64,000 nt of DNA. Source: Cyclotella cryptica (taxonomy: Eukaryota; Bacillariophyta; Thalassiosirophyceae; Thalassiosirales; Thalassiosiraceae). Location: the NCBI GenBank assembly GCA_013187285.1, contig JABMIG010000249.1, positions 1 to 64,000 on the forward strand. Direction: 5' to 3'. The translations under genes were made by a program, and so were the position numbers. The notes beneath the pieces were generated by a model. It was not told the DNA's origin and ran no database searches. It saw nothing but the letters and a program-made list of their open reading frames with translations. Shown one piece after another: positions 23,013 through 36,065 of the stretch (its first letter is position 1; each line of letters begins with the position of its first letter).

Positions 23013-23596
23013 GCATTAATTTGGCAATTAAGCTACTGCTTTGCAGCACAGCAATTGAAAGTTGATTTGATCTTGGATTGGTTCACATTGATTCGGCAAT
23101 TTCCACACAATGCAAGTTCAAAACCTGTTCCTCTTGCTTTTGTATTTATTTTTTGTTTTACTCACATATTTAAATAGTTGGTTGGAGAAGATACTGTTGA
23201 TGTTGTGAAAGTAGTGTACATATATTGATTTGTATTGGTGGTTTGGTGCTCTCTTTATAATCAGTGGATATGATGTGTTGTTTGTCTAGTTTGATACTGA
23301 GTGAGCATTTTGTGTTGTGAAGCAATAGCATCAGTGTTCCGCTCATGTTGGATTATGACAATTGAGAACACAGCTGTTTCTTTGTCGTTGTTTTGGAGGG
23401 TAAGATTCATGTAGCTATGTTGGTACGTTCTTGAGCATCTGCAAGCCAGCAACAAGATGCAGGCAATATTACATGGTGTTATGGCAATGACCCATTGAAG
23501 CCATGGCAGACGTCTTGATTGTGTTGGATGATAGCAGCACTAAGAATGCAGCTGTAACTTAGCAGTACCATCGGTGGGTAGCATGTGCGTGTGATA
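23013..23596. other. Spacer between R copies 2 and 3
   Basis: AT-rich sequence. GGAGAAGATACTGTTG at about 23187 recurs at about 32116, which suggests that more of this spacer belongs to the R complex than I can delimit. No gene seen. Confidence 0.4.
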
Positions 23597-24361
23597 ATGA
23601 ACTGAATTCTGCTTTCATGTGGATGTCAGCTGCATGTATACAGTTTTATTAGATAGTTCTGCTATCATCATGCAGAGGGTTTAAGCTACAGCAGCAGTCT
23701 TGCTTGTTTTGGATTAAATCAGCCTTTTGACATTTGCTTAACGTTGCTTTCAAGTGTGCTAAGGTTGTGGCAGTGTGATAGCATGGAGGAAGATGCATAA
23801 TTTGACACCATACATAAGACAACGTTGATTTGGTGAAACTATGACATAACTCTATTTTGTATTGGTGAGTCATGGCTCCATTTTTGTGTCTTGAAGTATG
23901 ATTCATAAGTGAGTCTGATTTGATAGTGAGTTTTGGTCTAGTCTACATGTAAGGTGAACTGTCATTTCATCTTATTATTGTTTTTGGTTTTCAGAGATAT
24001 GTAGAGATTTCAGTGGGTGTAGTTCTTTCAGCAGTTTAGCATTAATAATGCTGAGTGGCTGTTAGATGCAAGAGTAGATGTATCATTGTGTGTGGTTGTG
24101 TTGCACATTAACAGTTTTGAGGATGTAGTAAAGTCATTGCAGTGCAATTGGAGGTTGGTTTCAGGGCATCTGTTACGACAACTTCTTAGTGTAGTTATTA
24201 GGTGTCATAGTGTGTTGGTGTTGTTGAAGCATGACTGCACCAACATATAGACAGAAGTATCATGCTACATGTTTTTGCAGGGGGTCTGATAATGGGTATA
24301 AATGAAGGGAAAGGAGGGAACATTTGAAATTTATTCCTCAGTACTTACCTGATGCAGGTTT
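23597..24361. repeat. Long repeat R, copy 3, left part
   Basis: It matches 18151-18915 with scattered differences. It ends in the target sequence GGTTT (24357-24361), where Gyp-B begins. The repeat resumes at 30835. Confidence 0.87.
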
Positions 24362-24779
24362 TGACCTGAGCCGAAAATCGTCGTAAAAAATATCACGCGA
24401 AAATTATAGGTAGTTTCGACAGGTGTCGAAGAATTGATTTTATGAGCTATATTTTGTGCTATTGTGAGGATGGAAAGGCAGTGGAACTGCACTCCAGTCC
24501 AAACGATGCAAACGAACATTGTGTAGACTTCTACACAATATGGTATGTCTATACCCTTCTGAAAGATGTTTAGATCTTCCAAAAGAGTGCTCTCTTGTTT
24601 GGGGTTCTGAACTTCCATGTTGGGGAGTCCATGCCGTCGGGAGGTGGACTCTCCTACTTGGGGTCCTGAGAATGCTCCTATTTAGGTTTTGTACTCAGGG
24701 GTACAAAAAAGGCTGATTCATGCTCTATTTAGGTTTTGTACCCTGGGGTACAAAAATGGCTGATTCTTGGCCTATGTCA
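24362..24779 (-). repeat. 3' LTR of Gyp-B
   Basis: 418 bp. On the - strand it starts TGACATAGGCCAAG and ends CTCAGGTCA. A polypurine tract GTGGGGGCGAG (- strand) adjoins it at 24780-24790. Confidence 0.94.
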
Positions 24780-24968
24780 CTCGCCCCCACGAATGGAGTA
24801 TCAGGTAAAAGGAACCAAAAACCTAAGTGTTTTTAGGTGAAAAAAATGGGTTCTCCTGAGAGTAACAATAACAAACTAAAGAGTTTGTAAAACATGTGTA
24901 ACGAGTAAGTGTTGTTTGAAGAGGGAGAGACCGTTGTTGTCGTTTTGAAACTGACATTTAATACGGTT

Positions 24969-27900
24969 TTAAGTTTGGTTGTTAAAAAAAGGTGTAACTC
25001 TTCGTATATTCAGTCTTTCTGATTTGGTTCCGCGTTGAATCCTGATGGTGCCATTTGTATGAACTGATGTGATAGTCCAAGGATCACTTTCATATCTACT
25101 TTCACCTTTGCGGAGTATACCATCTTTTCTAAGAAGTACTTGATCACCAACTTTGTAGTCCCAATCACGACGTGAGCTATTTTCTCGTTCTGTGTTTTGG
25201 TCTGTTTGGTGTTGCCTATATTCTCCAATTTTATTCCAGTCGGCCAGGAAGGGGATGTCGAACAACATGTCCCATCCAAAGATGGCTGCACCTGGGGAGG
25301 CTTTTAGTACTGTGTGGTATGTTGAGCGAATGGCCCAAGCGACGTTCGTCACGAACTTGTCTATATCGCTTGTCTCTACTGAAGGGGCCATGTCTATTTC
25401 AGCTGTTCGAGCATAGATGATATCACCTGATGCACTCGTTCTAGAATTGCATTCGCTTGTGGATTCTTGACACTGGTAGGCTTACTCGTGATCCCATATG
25501 AGTCACATAGGGCTTTGAAGTGAAGTTTGAATTCGCTTCCATTGTCATAAATTATGTATTGACAACGTGGATACCTACTAAACCAGGTCTTGTTCACTAA
25601 GTTGCTGATCATTGCTGATGACTTATCAAAGTATGCTAACTTAGGTTCCTCATGGGTCTTTTTACCCTTCCGCCCTTTTGTATCCAGGGAATAATCGCCT
25701 CAGTGATTACCGGTAGTTCAACTATTTCAAACCAGCTAGAAGCTGGGTCAATCATAGTCAGACACATGAAATCAATTACTGTCCCATCTTTACCTTTGAT
25801 TGTATACGGGCCAATAAGGTCCACACATAGTACATCCCAAGGGTTTGTGATGGCGAATTTAGTAGGGAGTTTCCGTACTTATGCTTATGCCTCTTGTTGA
25901 CTTGGCATGCATGACAGTTTTTGACATATTTACGGACGGTATTTCGCATACCTTTCCAGTACATCGCAGCACGAAGGGTTTCTTCGAGTCTAGTGTGTCC
26001 AGGGTGCTGTAGATAGTGGTGGTACCAACTAACTGCACGGTGTTGAAGATCTTTTGGAATGACCATTTTTCCTTCCTTACATAGGAGATGTGTACTTTCG
26101 ACCAATTGTGTCGAGTACTGGTCTTTCAACGTCTTCAAGCTGGCATCAAGCTTTTGTGCTTCTGCAATCTCTCGTACTGTTAACGGGTAGATTACATCTT
26201 CTTCGCTGCGGTTTGCAAATACCAGATTCATTTCCTCTTGGTATGCAGAGGTGTCTATCGCACTCTCTTCTTGCATGGTGTAATGACACCAGCATTTGGT
26301 GAACGTCATCCAGTTCTCGTGCTCACTCGGCATTGGTCCGATGTCTAAGCGAGAGATGGCGTCGGCAACAGTGTTATGTATGCCTTTAATGTAAACAATT
26401 TGGGGCCAAATTCCTCGAGGAGCAATCTCCATCGGTAGACACGGTCAGAGGTTAATCCGAGGGCGTCTTGGATTAGATTTTTATGGTCTGTGTAGACTTT
26501 TAATCTTTGTCCCCACAACATGCCTTTGAACTCCTTGAGTGTTTCCACTATGGCCAGTAGTTCTAGTTCGGTCACGCTGTACTTCTGTTGCGTCGTCGAC
26601 AGCTTCCTGCTGAAGAACGCAAGGGGCCTATTACCCTGGGTGATAACTGATCCTAGTTGTTTAGACGAGGCATCAGTATATATCTCAAATTCCATTGAAT
26701 AATCGGGATAGGCTAAGACTACATCCTTGGCAATTGAAGTCTTAACGTCATCGAATGCTTTTGATGCACCGTGTCCCAGTACCATGGACGTTTCTTCGTC
26801 TTGTTGGCTCTGGTGACCTTGGTGTGACCGCACTCTCCTACCAGTGAGGTGAGTGGGGCAAGCACTGCTGCGTCTTGCCCAAAGATCTCTATAGTACTGG
26901 ACCATGCCCAGGAACTTACGGAGGTCTTTGACATTTTTCGGCGATGAAATCGCGAGAATCGCCTGTACCTTTTTCTGCTGTGGTTTAATCCCTGTTCGTG
27001 TGAGGGTATAACCTAGATATTCTGTTTCAAAGGTACAGAATGACGACTTTCGGGCGTTGATTCGCAAGCCCGCCTCGCGTAGCCTGGTAAGCACCATTTT
27101 CAATTTGTCAAGGTGGTCTTCCAGGTTTGCCTTTGTGATGCATAACAAATCATCAAGGTAAGCTCGTATGAACTCTAAGGCTCCCATTAGTGTTGACATT
27201 TTTGCTTGAAAGATGTCTGGTGAACCTGCGATGCCCATTGGCAAACGGAGGTAAGAATACTTGCCCCATGGGAAAATGAGGGTACATATTTTGGATGAAT
27301 CGGGATCCAGTCTAATGGTATAATAACCCATGTTTAAATCTAGGGTTGTAGCATAGGTAAATCCTTCTAGCTCTTGCAGGACTGTACTGATTTTGGGTAA
27401 TGGAAACGGCTTTCAGACTAGTCGTTTATTTACTTCTCTAAAATCAGTGAGAAAGCGTACAGTTCCGTCTTGTTTTCCAGTGATAAATGATGGTGACGCC
27501 CATTCCGATTCGGGCTGAAACTCTACCACTCCCAGTTCGCATAATCTATTCAGTTCTTTGATAGTTGTTTCTTTGCGAGATTTTGGTACTGGGTATGCCT
27601 TGCCATGATATGGCTTTGCGCCCTCCTTAAGTTCGAAGGACACAGGCTCTGTGTTCCAATCACCTAGTGTTCCGTCAAAAAGTTCCTCAAATTCTGTGAG
27701 TAACTCCAGCAACGAGTTTTGGTCTTGGAGACTTAGGTGAGTACAATTGGTGCTAACAATTGATTGGAGGTCTGCCTTTTATAATTTGCATCTAGGATTT
27801 TAACTACCCGCTGTGTCGCTTCCTGCGTACTTTGCGGTTCATTTGCCATGCTGTTGTTAACAGCCCAGGCTTTATCCAAGTTTGATGAGGTCAGACTATT

Positions 27901-28608
27901 GATGTCTCTCATTGGCAAAATGATGTGATCAATGGTTATTTCTTTTGTTCGAAAATCTAGAACAATTCCGAGCTCTTTCATGGTTTGACATCCAAGAATG
28001 AGGTCGAACGCTGGCTTAGCCATCTTTTTCTTATCATACTCTACTACGTCAGGAGTCACTGTGTACTCCTTACTGTTCGAATACTCAAAGAACTTTAAGT
28101 TGACTTCGCTCCTTCCTTTGGTTAGGAAGCTCCCATTCGACGTGCGCCAAGACTTTGGCACCTGCCTAGTCAAGTAGGGAAAGCGTTTCTCCGTTCCTTT
28201 GCATGGAACAGGAGATCACCATCAGATCCACTGTCTAGTAGGATCCTGATGACTGTGTTACTGGTACGACGCCCTGTAGAGTGTTCGATATTCTTACGGG
28301 CTGGATTTTCAGTCGCTTTATAGCGTGCTTGTGCTACTACAGTAGTGACCTGCCCTTCTTTACCTGTCGAAGGGGTTCACACTATTGAAAAGGTCACCCG
28401 ACAGTTCGGGGTCCGACAATTCGGTTATTGTTTCACTCTGTGTAAGGTTGACTGGAAGATTTCCTAGGTCTTCTGCCAGGTTCGAACATGTCTTGTTTGA
28501 ACCAGAAAATGTTATGTTGGCACGTGGGGAAGTCTTAATCGGACTAAGATAAGTGTTAATCATTTCATTACAATCGATTTTACTACACAATTTCTTAGTA
28601 CTCCCCAA
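24969..28608 (-). mobile_element. pol region of Gyp-B
   Basis: Protease, RT, RNase H and integrase segments occur in the usual Ty3/gypsy order, RNase H before integrase. Landmarks: AFDLILGCQTMKELGIVLDF (about 28010), YLDDLLCIT (about 27150), LKVYTDHKNLIQD (about 26490), CHACQVNKRHKHK (about 25900) and IIYDNGSEFKLHF (about 25540). It is a fossil coding region. Confidence 0.88.
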
Positions 28609-28617
28609 CCCATCATC

Positions 28618-29937
28618 TCAAGATGAGTCTGAATCATCACTGTCGCTCATTTCGTGATGCTTACGCTTCTTTTCTCCGATAGCGCATTTCATTTTCTTGT
28701 TGGACTTGGTAAGTTTGTCGATTTTAGCGGATAGCTGCGCATAGCTACTTCCTCCTCGAGCAGGTCTCTCTAGTCCACGAGAGTTTCCATTTGGTTTTCT
28801 CCCCTTGAAGCTTGACTTCGGGTCCCATTGAGTCATACTTCCGGCAATCCGAGTGTTGTGGGTGGTATGTGCGCCCCATGTTTCTTGCAGAGAGGCAGTA
28901 CTTCTCTGTGCGACGTTTCTTTGGAATCCGGTCACTAAAAGAGACCATCTTCTTCCTAGATGAGTCGTTAGCCTTGGCTACGGTCTTGGGTCCTTCTCCA
29001 ACCTTCTCGGTGGGGTAGGCCTTCTCGATGCGTTCAAGGACTTCGAGAAGTTCCCTGACACTCTGTGGTACCAAAGCTCCACTGAGCTCATATTGGTCCT
29101 GCCAGTTCCTAGGAACCATCCTGAGGATGTGGCTTGCCAAGTCGGCATCATCAAATGGCCCGCATACTTTCGTAGACTTTGCAGCCTTAGAAGAGTAAAA
29201 CAGGCACGGCAAGAGTTCCACATACCCGTTAAGGCGCTGGATCCTCTGCACAAAGTCCCTGGTGGGTACCCTGTTTGGTTTCTTCAGCCCATTGCTGATG
29301 TAGAAACGTTCTTGCTCCGCTGCATCCGTCCTGAAGACGGTCTGCAGGTGCAACTGGACACACTCCTGAAAGGAGGTCCAAGATGCCGGGCGTTTTGTGG
29401 GATGCTCTGTCCCATACACATCGGTCCAGGGTTCGCAATTGATTTGCTCCCCAACGATGGTGGTCCAAGGACGACGGGCAGTCTCCGACAATTGAGTGGA
29501 GTACTGCAGGAAGATCGCTTGGCCAGCGGACACTAGGGCCTCACTGGTGTGGATTTTAGCAGCAGTTGCTTTGTTCCACGACTGGAGGACGGGAGAATTT
29601 TCATCCGTCCCTTTGAACTTGGCTTTGGCCGCAGTGGCCGCAGTCAGTTTTGCCTCAGCCTTTGCATCTGCCTTACAGGCTTCCCGTAGTCCGTGTCTAA
29701 GCCTCTCTGGGAAATTATTTCCATCGAGGTCTGGACATGGTTGAGGAACTGTTCAGGACTTCCCTCATCGAAGACGGTGACAGACAAGGTCATTTTGTTG
29801 GAGACCTTGATTTTGTTGATTACCTTCGGGGTGTCCATGGCAGTGGGAATGTAGGAAATGGGTGGTTTGGACCTCCCTGAACTCCGTTCACACTCCTGTG
29901 GCTTGAGTCCTTCTGGGCTTGATTTGCTGGTCGACAT
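28618..29937 (-). mobile_element. gag region of Gyp-B
   Basis: It starts MSTSKSSPEGLKPQECER at 29937. A capsid-like helical stretch (FYISNGLKKPNRVPTRDFV) lies at about 29300-29250, and a basic tail with a His/Cys segment (HPQHSDCRKY) near 28850. It resembles the gag of Gyp-A over its whole length. Confidence 0.8.
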
Positions 29938-30416
29938 CCTCTTGATTGCCTCGCCAAGGGCGTATTATAAAACAAGGCCTTGAAGAAGGTCTTGGGTGCC
30001 CTGTTGAGGTTAGCTCGAAAAAGAATTTTTTTTTTTTTATTTTTAAATTTTTCTTCGTCGGCTTTTATTTCTTGAAAGTCTTGCTCCAAGGTATTTCGCG
30101 AGAATTCTCGATCACGAAATTAATCCGACTCGTAGGAATCCCCGATCGCAGAAGTCGATCGCTCGAAGTTTATCGCTGATGCTCGCTGATCGCGGGATTA
30201 TTTTGGAGAGCTCGTAGATCGCGAAACCGTAGGAATTCGTCGATCGCGTAGCTGATTTTGGGTAAATCGTCGATCGTGCAAAAAAAACGTATCGCTGGTG
30301 CGAAAAGTTAAAATTGCCGCTCGCGATAAAAAAATTGTTAGCGTACCTCGTGTCGGAAGGTTTGGATGTCGATGGCTTCGGTGCGCGAAGGTCGCACCAC
30401 GGTTATCTATAGATAG

Positions 30417-30834
30417 TGACCTGAGCCGAAAATCGTCGTAAAAAATATCACGCAAAAATTATAGGTAGTTTCGACAGGTGTCGAAGAATTGATTTTATGA
30501 GCTATATTTTGTGCTATTGTGAGGATGGAAAGGCAGTGGAACTGCACTCCAGTCCAAACGATGCAAACGAACATTGTGTAGACTTCTACACAATATGGTA
30601 TGTCTATACCCTTCTGAAAGATGTTTAGATCTTCCAAAAGAGTGCTCTCTTGTTTGGGGTTCTGAACTTCCATGTTGGGGAGTCCATGCCGTCGGGAGGT
30701 GGACTCTCCTACTTGGGGTCCTGAGAATGCTCCTATTTAGGTTTTGTACTCAGGGGTACAAAAAAGGCTGATTCATGCTCAAGTTAGGTTTTGTACCCTG
30801 GGGTACAAAAATGGCTGATTCTTGGCCTATGTCA
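30417..30834 (-). repeat. 5' LTR of Gyp-B
   Basis: 418 bp, nearly identical to 24362-24779 (about three differences). A perfect 12-bp palindrome TATCTATAGATA adjoins its inner edge at 30404-30415. Confidence 0.94.
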
Positions 30835-31380
30835 GGTTTAAGTGGTACATGATCATAATTTTGTTATGAGCTGTTTGTATTTAATTAAAAATATGTACAT
30901 TTACGAATTATTTAAGTTAAACATATTGATTTATCTGGTGATTCAGGTGACTGACCGGAATTATGATACAAATGATGTCACGACAACTAATCAGGCAAAT
31001 CTACTGAATTATGTTGTGATTCGGGTGATTCACCCAAATTTTGAGAATAATGATGTCACAACAACTGACAACTAATCGATCAAAACCACAGAACTCTCTC
31101 GTGATTCCGGTCATTCACCGGAATTATGAGAAGTGAAGACAAACACGTGAAATTAATAAGTCCATTTATTTTGTATTTCAGGCCATTGACCAGAATTATG
31201 AGAACAAAACTTATAATTCTGGAAATCCATTGGTTTGTCTCGTATATCAGGTGAGTGGCCGGAATTACTGTAAGTCATGTTTTGTAGGGAGTTTGGGGGG
31301 AAATATTTCCTGTTAATCTTGCAAATCTGGCGATTCGAAAATAAATTACTAGAATTGTTCATTATATACCTCTCATACGT
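30835..31380. repeat. Long repeat R, copy 3, right part
   Basis: The repeat resumes with GGTTTAAGTGGTACATGATC, matching 18909 onward, and carries the third palindromic array (30940-31350). Its third palindrome has perfect 8-bp arms, ATTCCGGT and ACCGGAAT, around five bases. This copy is more diverged than copies 1 and 2. Confidence 0.85.
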
Positions 31381-32261
31381 ATATCTGTAACTACCTCAAC
31401 TTGTGGCTAATTTGACGTTTGTTTTTGTTGAGTAGGAAGTAATAATATGAGTGATGATGTTGGAGTGAGTGTTTTTACTTGGGGTTTGCTCTATGCAATT
31501 TTAGTTTTTTTGTTTTTGTTTTGATTTATTTTGCACTGTCTTCTGTCATGATGGTGACAGCTATGTCCAACTCATTGATATACTCAGCTGGTAGGATATT
31601 CACTTCAGTGGATGGGGATGGAACTTGATTTTGATAAATCAGTATATATGTTTTGGTAGTAGAGTTATTGATTCCACTGCAAACGAAAAACACCGGTAGC
31701 CCCCCAGTACACTTGCAAAATGTTAGAGTGTACAGGGAGGTTATCGGAATTAGTTATTGATTTGGTGTTACAACTGTAGATTATTCAACTGGTTTAGTTT
31801 TTTGCATGTTATGATTTTGTGTGCTATGACTGCATGGTCATTCTTTTGTTTCTTTGGATGGTTGTAGCATTGTGATGTGGTGGGTATACACTTATGGTGA
31901 AAATATAGTTGTTTGTGATTGTATTGTATCTTGGCAGTTTAGACAAGGCAATTGTCATTTTTCAGCACTGTTGGAGAGTTAGTAGTCATACAGCCATTTT
32001 GGCATGTTTGCAGTGCTGTCTGTTTGGAGAGGATTTTAATGGTATTGGGGTAGCATGAACGCAACAGCATATGGACATTGACACAATCATATAGGTTTAA
32101 TGTGATTGTGGTGTGGAGAAGATACTGTTGGACTAGGATATCACTGTCCTAAATACAGTTGAAGCTCGGTGCGGCTGCGTGTAATCAGTTTGAACTCGGC
32201 CTGCTTACTCCAGACAAATTCAAGGCTGGTAATATTTCTGGGCAAGAGTAGCTTTGCAGAG
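31381..32261. other. Spacer with R-related fragments, no gene seen
   Basis: T-rich sequence without a convincing ORF. The part around 32050-32125 shares short blocks with 17978 and 23187, so it is probably a fourth, decayed piece of the R complex. Confidence 0.4.
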
Positions 32262-32337
32262 TTGGGGAAGAGGACGCAAACTGTCATAGGGTTGGGGAAG
32301 AGCATGCCAACCCTTGAAGGGTTGGGGAGGAGGATGC
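32262..32337. repeat. Minisatellite, part left of the copia element
   Basis: About 2.5 units of the GGGTTGGGGAGGAGGATGC type. It ends in GATGC (32333-32337), which is repeated at 38567-38571 on the far side of the copia element. Confidence 0.85.
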
Positions 32338-32798
32338 TCTAGGAAGTGTCTGGATGTGCTTGTACTAACAAGTACAAATATTATGCTTGTAGACTTTTGA
32401 ATTGTAGGTGATGTGTTGTATCAGGTTGATAATCTAAAGACCAATTAAATTATGACTTACAAATTCTATCTCTAAGTGATGCTCTGTTCCTGAAAGATCG
32501 GACTTAGATGGACAAAACAATATCATAAAATAGTCGTGTCAGAATAATTCGGAGATATCCGGACACGACTCTGGATACGCCCCTGTGTTTGTCCCACGAA
32601 CACAAATCATACTAGCCAGTCGTAAACACGGCTGGCTGTACTAAGAGAAACCAGAACACGGCAAAAACAAGAACACGACAATCAACGTGTCACGTGCAGG
32701 TGGCACGATCACGATCACTGAGATCGCACGATCACAATTACCATAATCGCATGATCTCTAGTGATCGAACAGCCTTGTTCGATCGCACAATCCCAACA
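32338..32798 (-). repeat. 3' LTR of the copia element
   Basis: 461 bp. On the - strand it runs from TGTTGGGATTG to CACTTCCTAGA. A polypurine tract GAGAGGGAG (- strand) adjoins at 32799-32807. Confidence 0.9.
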
Positions 32799-32826
32799 CT
32801 CCCTCTCGAGTGCATGCTCATTAAAT

Positions 32827-33723
32827 CTACCACCCTAACAGCCTCTGTCTCAAGTACTCAAATGTTACCCTGGTCAATCCCTTGGTAAACAAATCCCCTA
32901 ACTGCTCCACAGTGTCAATTTTGACCAGCTTGATCTTCCTCTTGACAATCTGCTCATGAAACCAAATCATCTTGATGGCATAGTGCTTGCTTCGAGGTGT
33001 AAACTGGGGTGGCAAAGTCTCAGCTAGTACCAAAGCTCCAGCATTGTCTTCGTGGATTGGCACATTCATGGTTGTCTCCTTCAGTGGTAATCCAACCTTT
33101 GTCCCAAGCAGCGTAACCATATCCATAATAGGAAACAGCTCACGACAGCTGTGAGCCAGGGCCACAATCTCTGCCTCCATGGTGGACAATGCAGTCTCAG
33201 TCTGCAACTTGGATTGCCACAAGACTGGACAATTTGCAACAGTGATGACAAAACCAGTTCTGCTCTTCACACATGAGGGATCACTTGGATTCTCATGGCC
33301 ATACAATCCAGCAAAGTCTGCATCAGGATAGCAGTCAACCTTCAACAACTAAGAAGGATTCAACACAAGACCACGATCACGAGTTGCCTTGAGATATCGA
33401 CCAATCCTTTTGAGAGCCAACTCATGAGATCTCTTTGGACAGAACATGTATCTTGCACAACAGTTGACAGCATAGGCAATGTCCGGTCTGGTGTGCCCAG
33501 CCAAGTACAGGAGCATTTCAACAACACTGCTGTAACTGAACTCGCCCAACGCAGGTTCACCATCAGCATCCTTGACCAAAGGTTTTGCTTCAGCTGGAGT
33601 GAACTTCCCTGAGGTNNNNNNNNNNTGGAACAGGGAGTTGGATGCACTTAGACCGCTCCCTCTCTTCAGTGATCTCCCTCTGGCGACGAAGACGATCACG
33701 ACTGTCTCTTTGCTCTGATTCAT
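32827..33723 (-). mobile_element. RNase H end of the copia pol region
   Basis: RNase H-type segments are visible, including DYPDADFAGLYG-like YPDADFAGLYGHENPSDP (about 33330) and ETALSTMEAEIVALAHSCRE (about 33190). They follow a segment with YLAGHTRPDIAYAVN (about 33500) typical of the RT-to-RNase H link in copia elements. It is a fossil. Confidence 0.85.
33616..33625. other. Assembly gap (10 N)
   Basis: Ten consecutive N. The round number suggests a placeholder, so true distances across it are unknown. Confidence 0.97.
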
Positions 33724-33887
33724 CTAACCAAACTTCATCCAAAGGCGGAGGGCGATAAACAAGATTTCCAACAGAGTCAAATTCGTCCTCTGCATAGACA
33801 TCCCTATTGTATTCAAAGAGATCATTGCAGATCCTATCAACCAAGACATCATCATTTCCAGAGCTAAACACTGTTTGAAACAAGTCG

Positions 33888-36065
33888 TCAAAGACAACAT
33901 GAAACTGAGGAGACACAAAACCGGTGGATAGTTTTTCGAACATTGGCAACCAGAGACGAGTGCTCATCAGAGAATGCTAAGAACTGTCCAAGGCGCAAAC
34001 GGCAATTCCATTTGGGTATCTTCTTTCCATCTTGGAGTTTTGGATCAAGGACAAACACTGGGCATCCCCATACGTGTGACCGAAGTAAATCTCTGTGATC
34101 AGCTTTTGTCTTGGTAAGAAGCTCCAGAGGAGTAAGCCCTCGTGTGCTGTTTGGAATACGATTGTAGAGCCAAGCTGCATGTTTGACAGCAAAGTCCCAC
34201 AAAGCTAAATCATCAACACCTCGTTCAGACCAATGGAGAGAGACATGCACCATAAAAGTGCGAGCCATATATATGATTGTTTGTATTGCCCTCTCAGCAA
34301 TCGAGTTTTAGTGCTTGGCGTCCACACCGGAGAAGCTTTGAGACTGATGCTTCATTTTGCAATCAGCACGAAACATATCAGCAGTGAAGACCCCATTATC
34401 ACTGTGCAGATGTCTGATCTCAGCGGCAGCCATTTCCCAAAACCTTTCCTCAAAGCGAACTTTAGACATGACTGTCTTGCCGGCTCCTAAAGAGACCTGG
34501 CATTCAACCCAAATAATACCTGTACCGGCATCCTGGAAGATAGTTCCACCATGGAACTTATTTCGATCATCTTCACGACCAAACCCAGAAAGCATCCTGC
34601 CAGGAGTCTTAACAGCAAACTGATCAGCGGAAACAAAGTCTCCAGCTTCATACCTGTCTCGAGACAAGATAGCTTCTTTCTTGAGAATAGTCGTGCTCTT
34701 CTTTACCTTAGGAGAGCGCTTCTTCTGGCGAGCTAACTCACATGACTGACATTTTGGGATAGGACAGTTGGGAGTTGATGCAAACTGAGGAGAGATGATA
34801 GGAGGTAGTATGGTTTTGCGACCAGTGTCGTCAACTGCTTTGTTCTCCCTCATCATCTTCTGTATTCGACCCATACTAATGCCAAGTTTCCAATGCCAAG
34901 TTAGCAGTTCCTTCTGAGGACCGGAGTGATTGGCATTATCCTCTGTGCCAACCCATGGACAGATAATGTTATCCCAGACATCATCAACTGATTCATGAAC
35001 AGCATTAAGCATGGACTGGGAAGAAGGGAACTGAGACAGCGAATCAACCCCAGATAGCCCACAGAACTCGAGTCTGGAAACAAAATTCAAACCAATCTCC
35101 CTCTGTTCCGCTGCAGACACGGAAGGATTCCAGACCATCGGCAAGTTGGAAGGTCCTGAGTCAATCGGAATCACAACGTTATGGTCCTTCAAATGCATGA
35201 CTATTTGATGTCCATTGACAGTGCTATGCTGGCCGTGCAGCTGATGATAGGACTGTGGACTGAATAGACGAATGTCTGCAGTAGGAAGGTGATAAGCAAT
35301 GCAAGGGAGAAAGACATCATCTCCTCTATCATTCTGAAACCTATAAATGACAGTGCCGATTCCAACCACATAATTTGTCTTGGTCACATCTCTGACGGGG
35401 ATAGAAACTTCAACATATTCGAAGCAGTCTGCCCTGTATGGTGTCAAACCCAAGGAAGCACCTGTATCCCAAACAAGAGGGGTATTCTCAAATGAATGGC
35501 CATGTTTGCACTGATCTGCATTGCTCTCAAGACCACATCGAAAGACATTCAATCTGTTCACAACTGACTGTGCAGTGGATTGATGGTTACATTCATGAAA
35601 CTGCTGTGTCCCATTAAGAGAATTCAACAACCGAGGCAACTGAGTGAAATCTTGACCACTATCATAGCACCAGTTATGCAAAGTAATGTTAGAAATTTTG
35701 GACGCAGGCTTGAAGAAACGGCAATTGCGTTGACGATAAGAGCTGCGTGACTTCACATTCTTCTTTTTCCAACGTTTATGTTTGCGCCATTCAGGCAAGA
35801 GGATTGGTGTACCATTGAGTGTCATCAGTCCCTTCCTACGGCGACACTTGCGAACCAAATGATATGCCAAACTCCTCCGCCTTTGCATTTTGCGAGCACG
35901 GGTATGCCATGGCCTTGACTTGCGCTTGAGATTGCGCTTAAGGGCAAGCCAAGACGTCCGAGACAATGGATTGCTCCCAAAAGTTCCAAAATGTACCATC
36001 ATTGACTGTATGAGGCAATAGAAGACACCCAAACTGCATCCCCCAAAACACCAAAGCAAAGACAA
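33888..36065 (-). mobile_element. Protease and integrase part of the copia pol region
   Basis: A long frame (36065-34308) has a basic N-terminal stretch, the retropepsin motif VWDTGASLGLTP, a pre-integrase ELLTWHWKLGISMGRIQKMM segment, a CX2C zinc segment (CPIPKCQSCELARQKK) and the integrase block HSDNGVF. Integrase-like sequence continues to 33888 (FAVKHAAWLYNRIPNSTRG). It is a fossil. Confidence 0.85.

Larger units (their letters stand above)
24362..30834 (-). mobile_element. Ty3/gypsy LTR retrotransposon Gyp-B (very young, broken)
   Basis: The element is 6473 bp on the - strand with two 418-bp LTRs (30417-30834 upstream, 24362-24779 downstream) and a perfect 5-bp target duplication GGTTT (24357-24361 and 30835-30839). 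Parts in coding order: gag (about 29940-28620), retropepsin with LLDSGSDGDL (about 28245-28213), reverse transcriptase with YLDDLL (about 27160), RNase H (about 26690-26450) and integrase with a zinc-binding domain (about 26050-25880) and a DDE core (25824 to about 25400), tail to 24969. No chromodomain was noticed. The LTRs differ at about three sites, so insertion was recent. It is broken, with roughly half a dozen or more lesions. The uninterrupted target is preserved in R copies 1 and 2. Confidence 0.95.
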
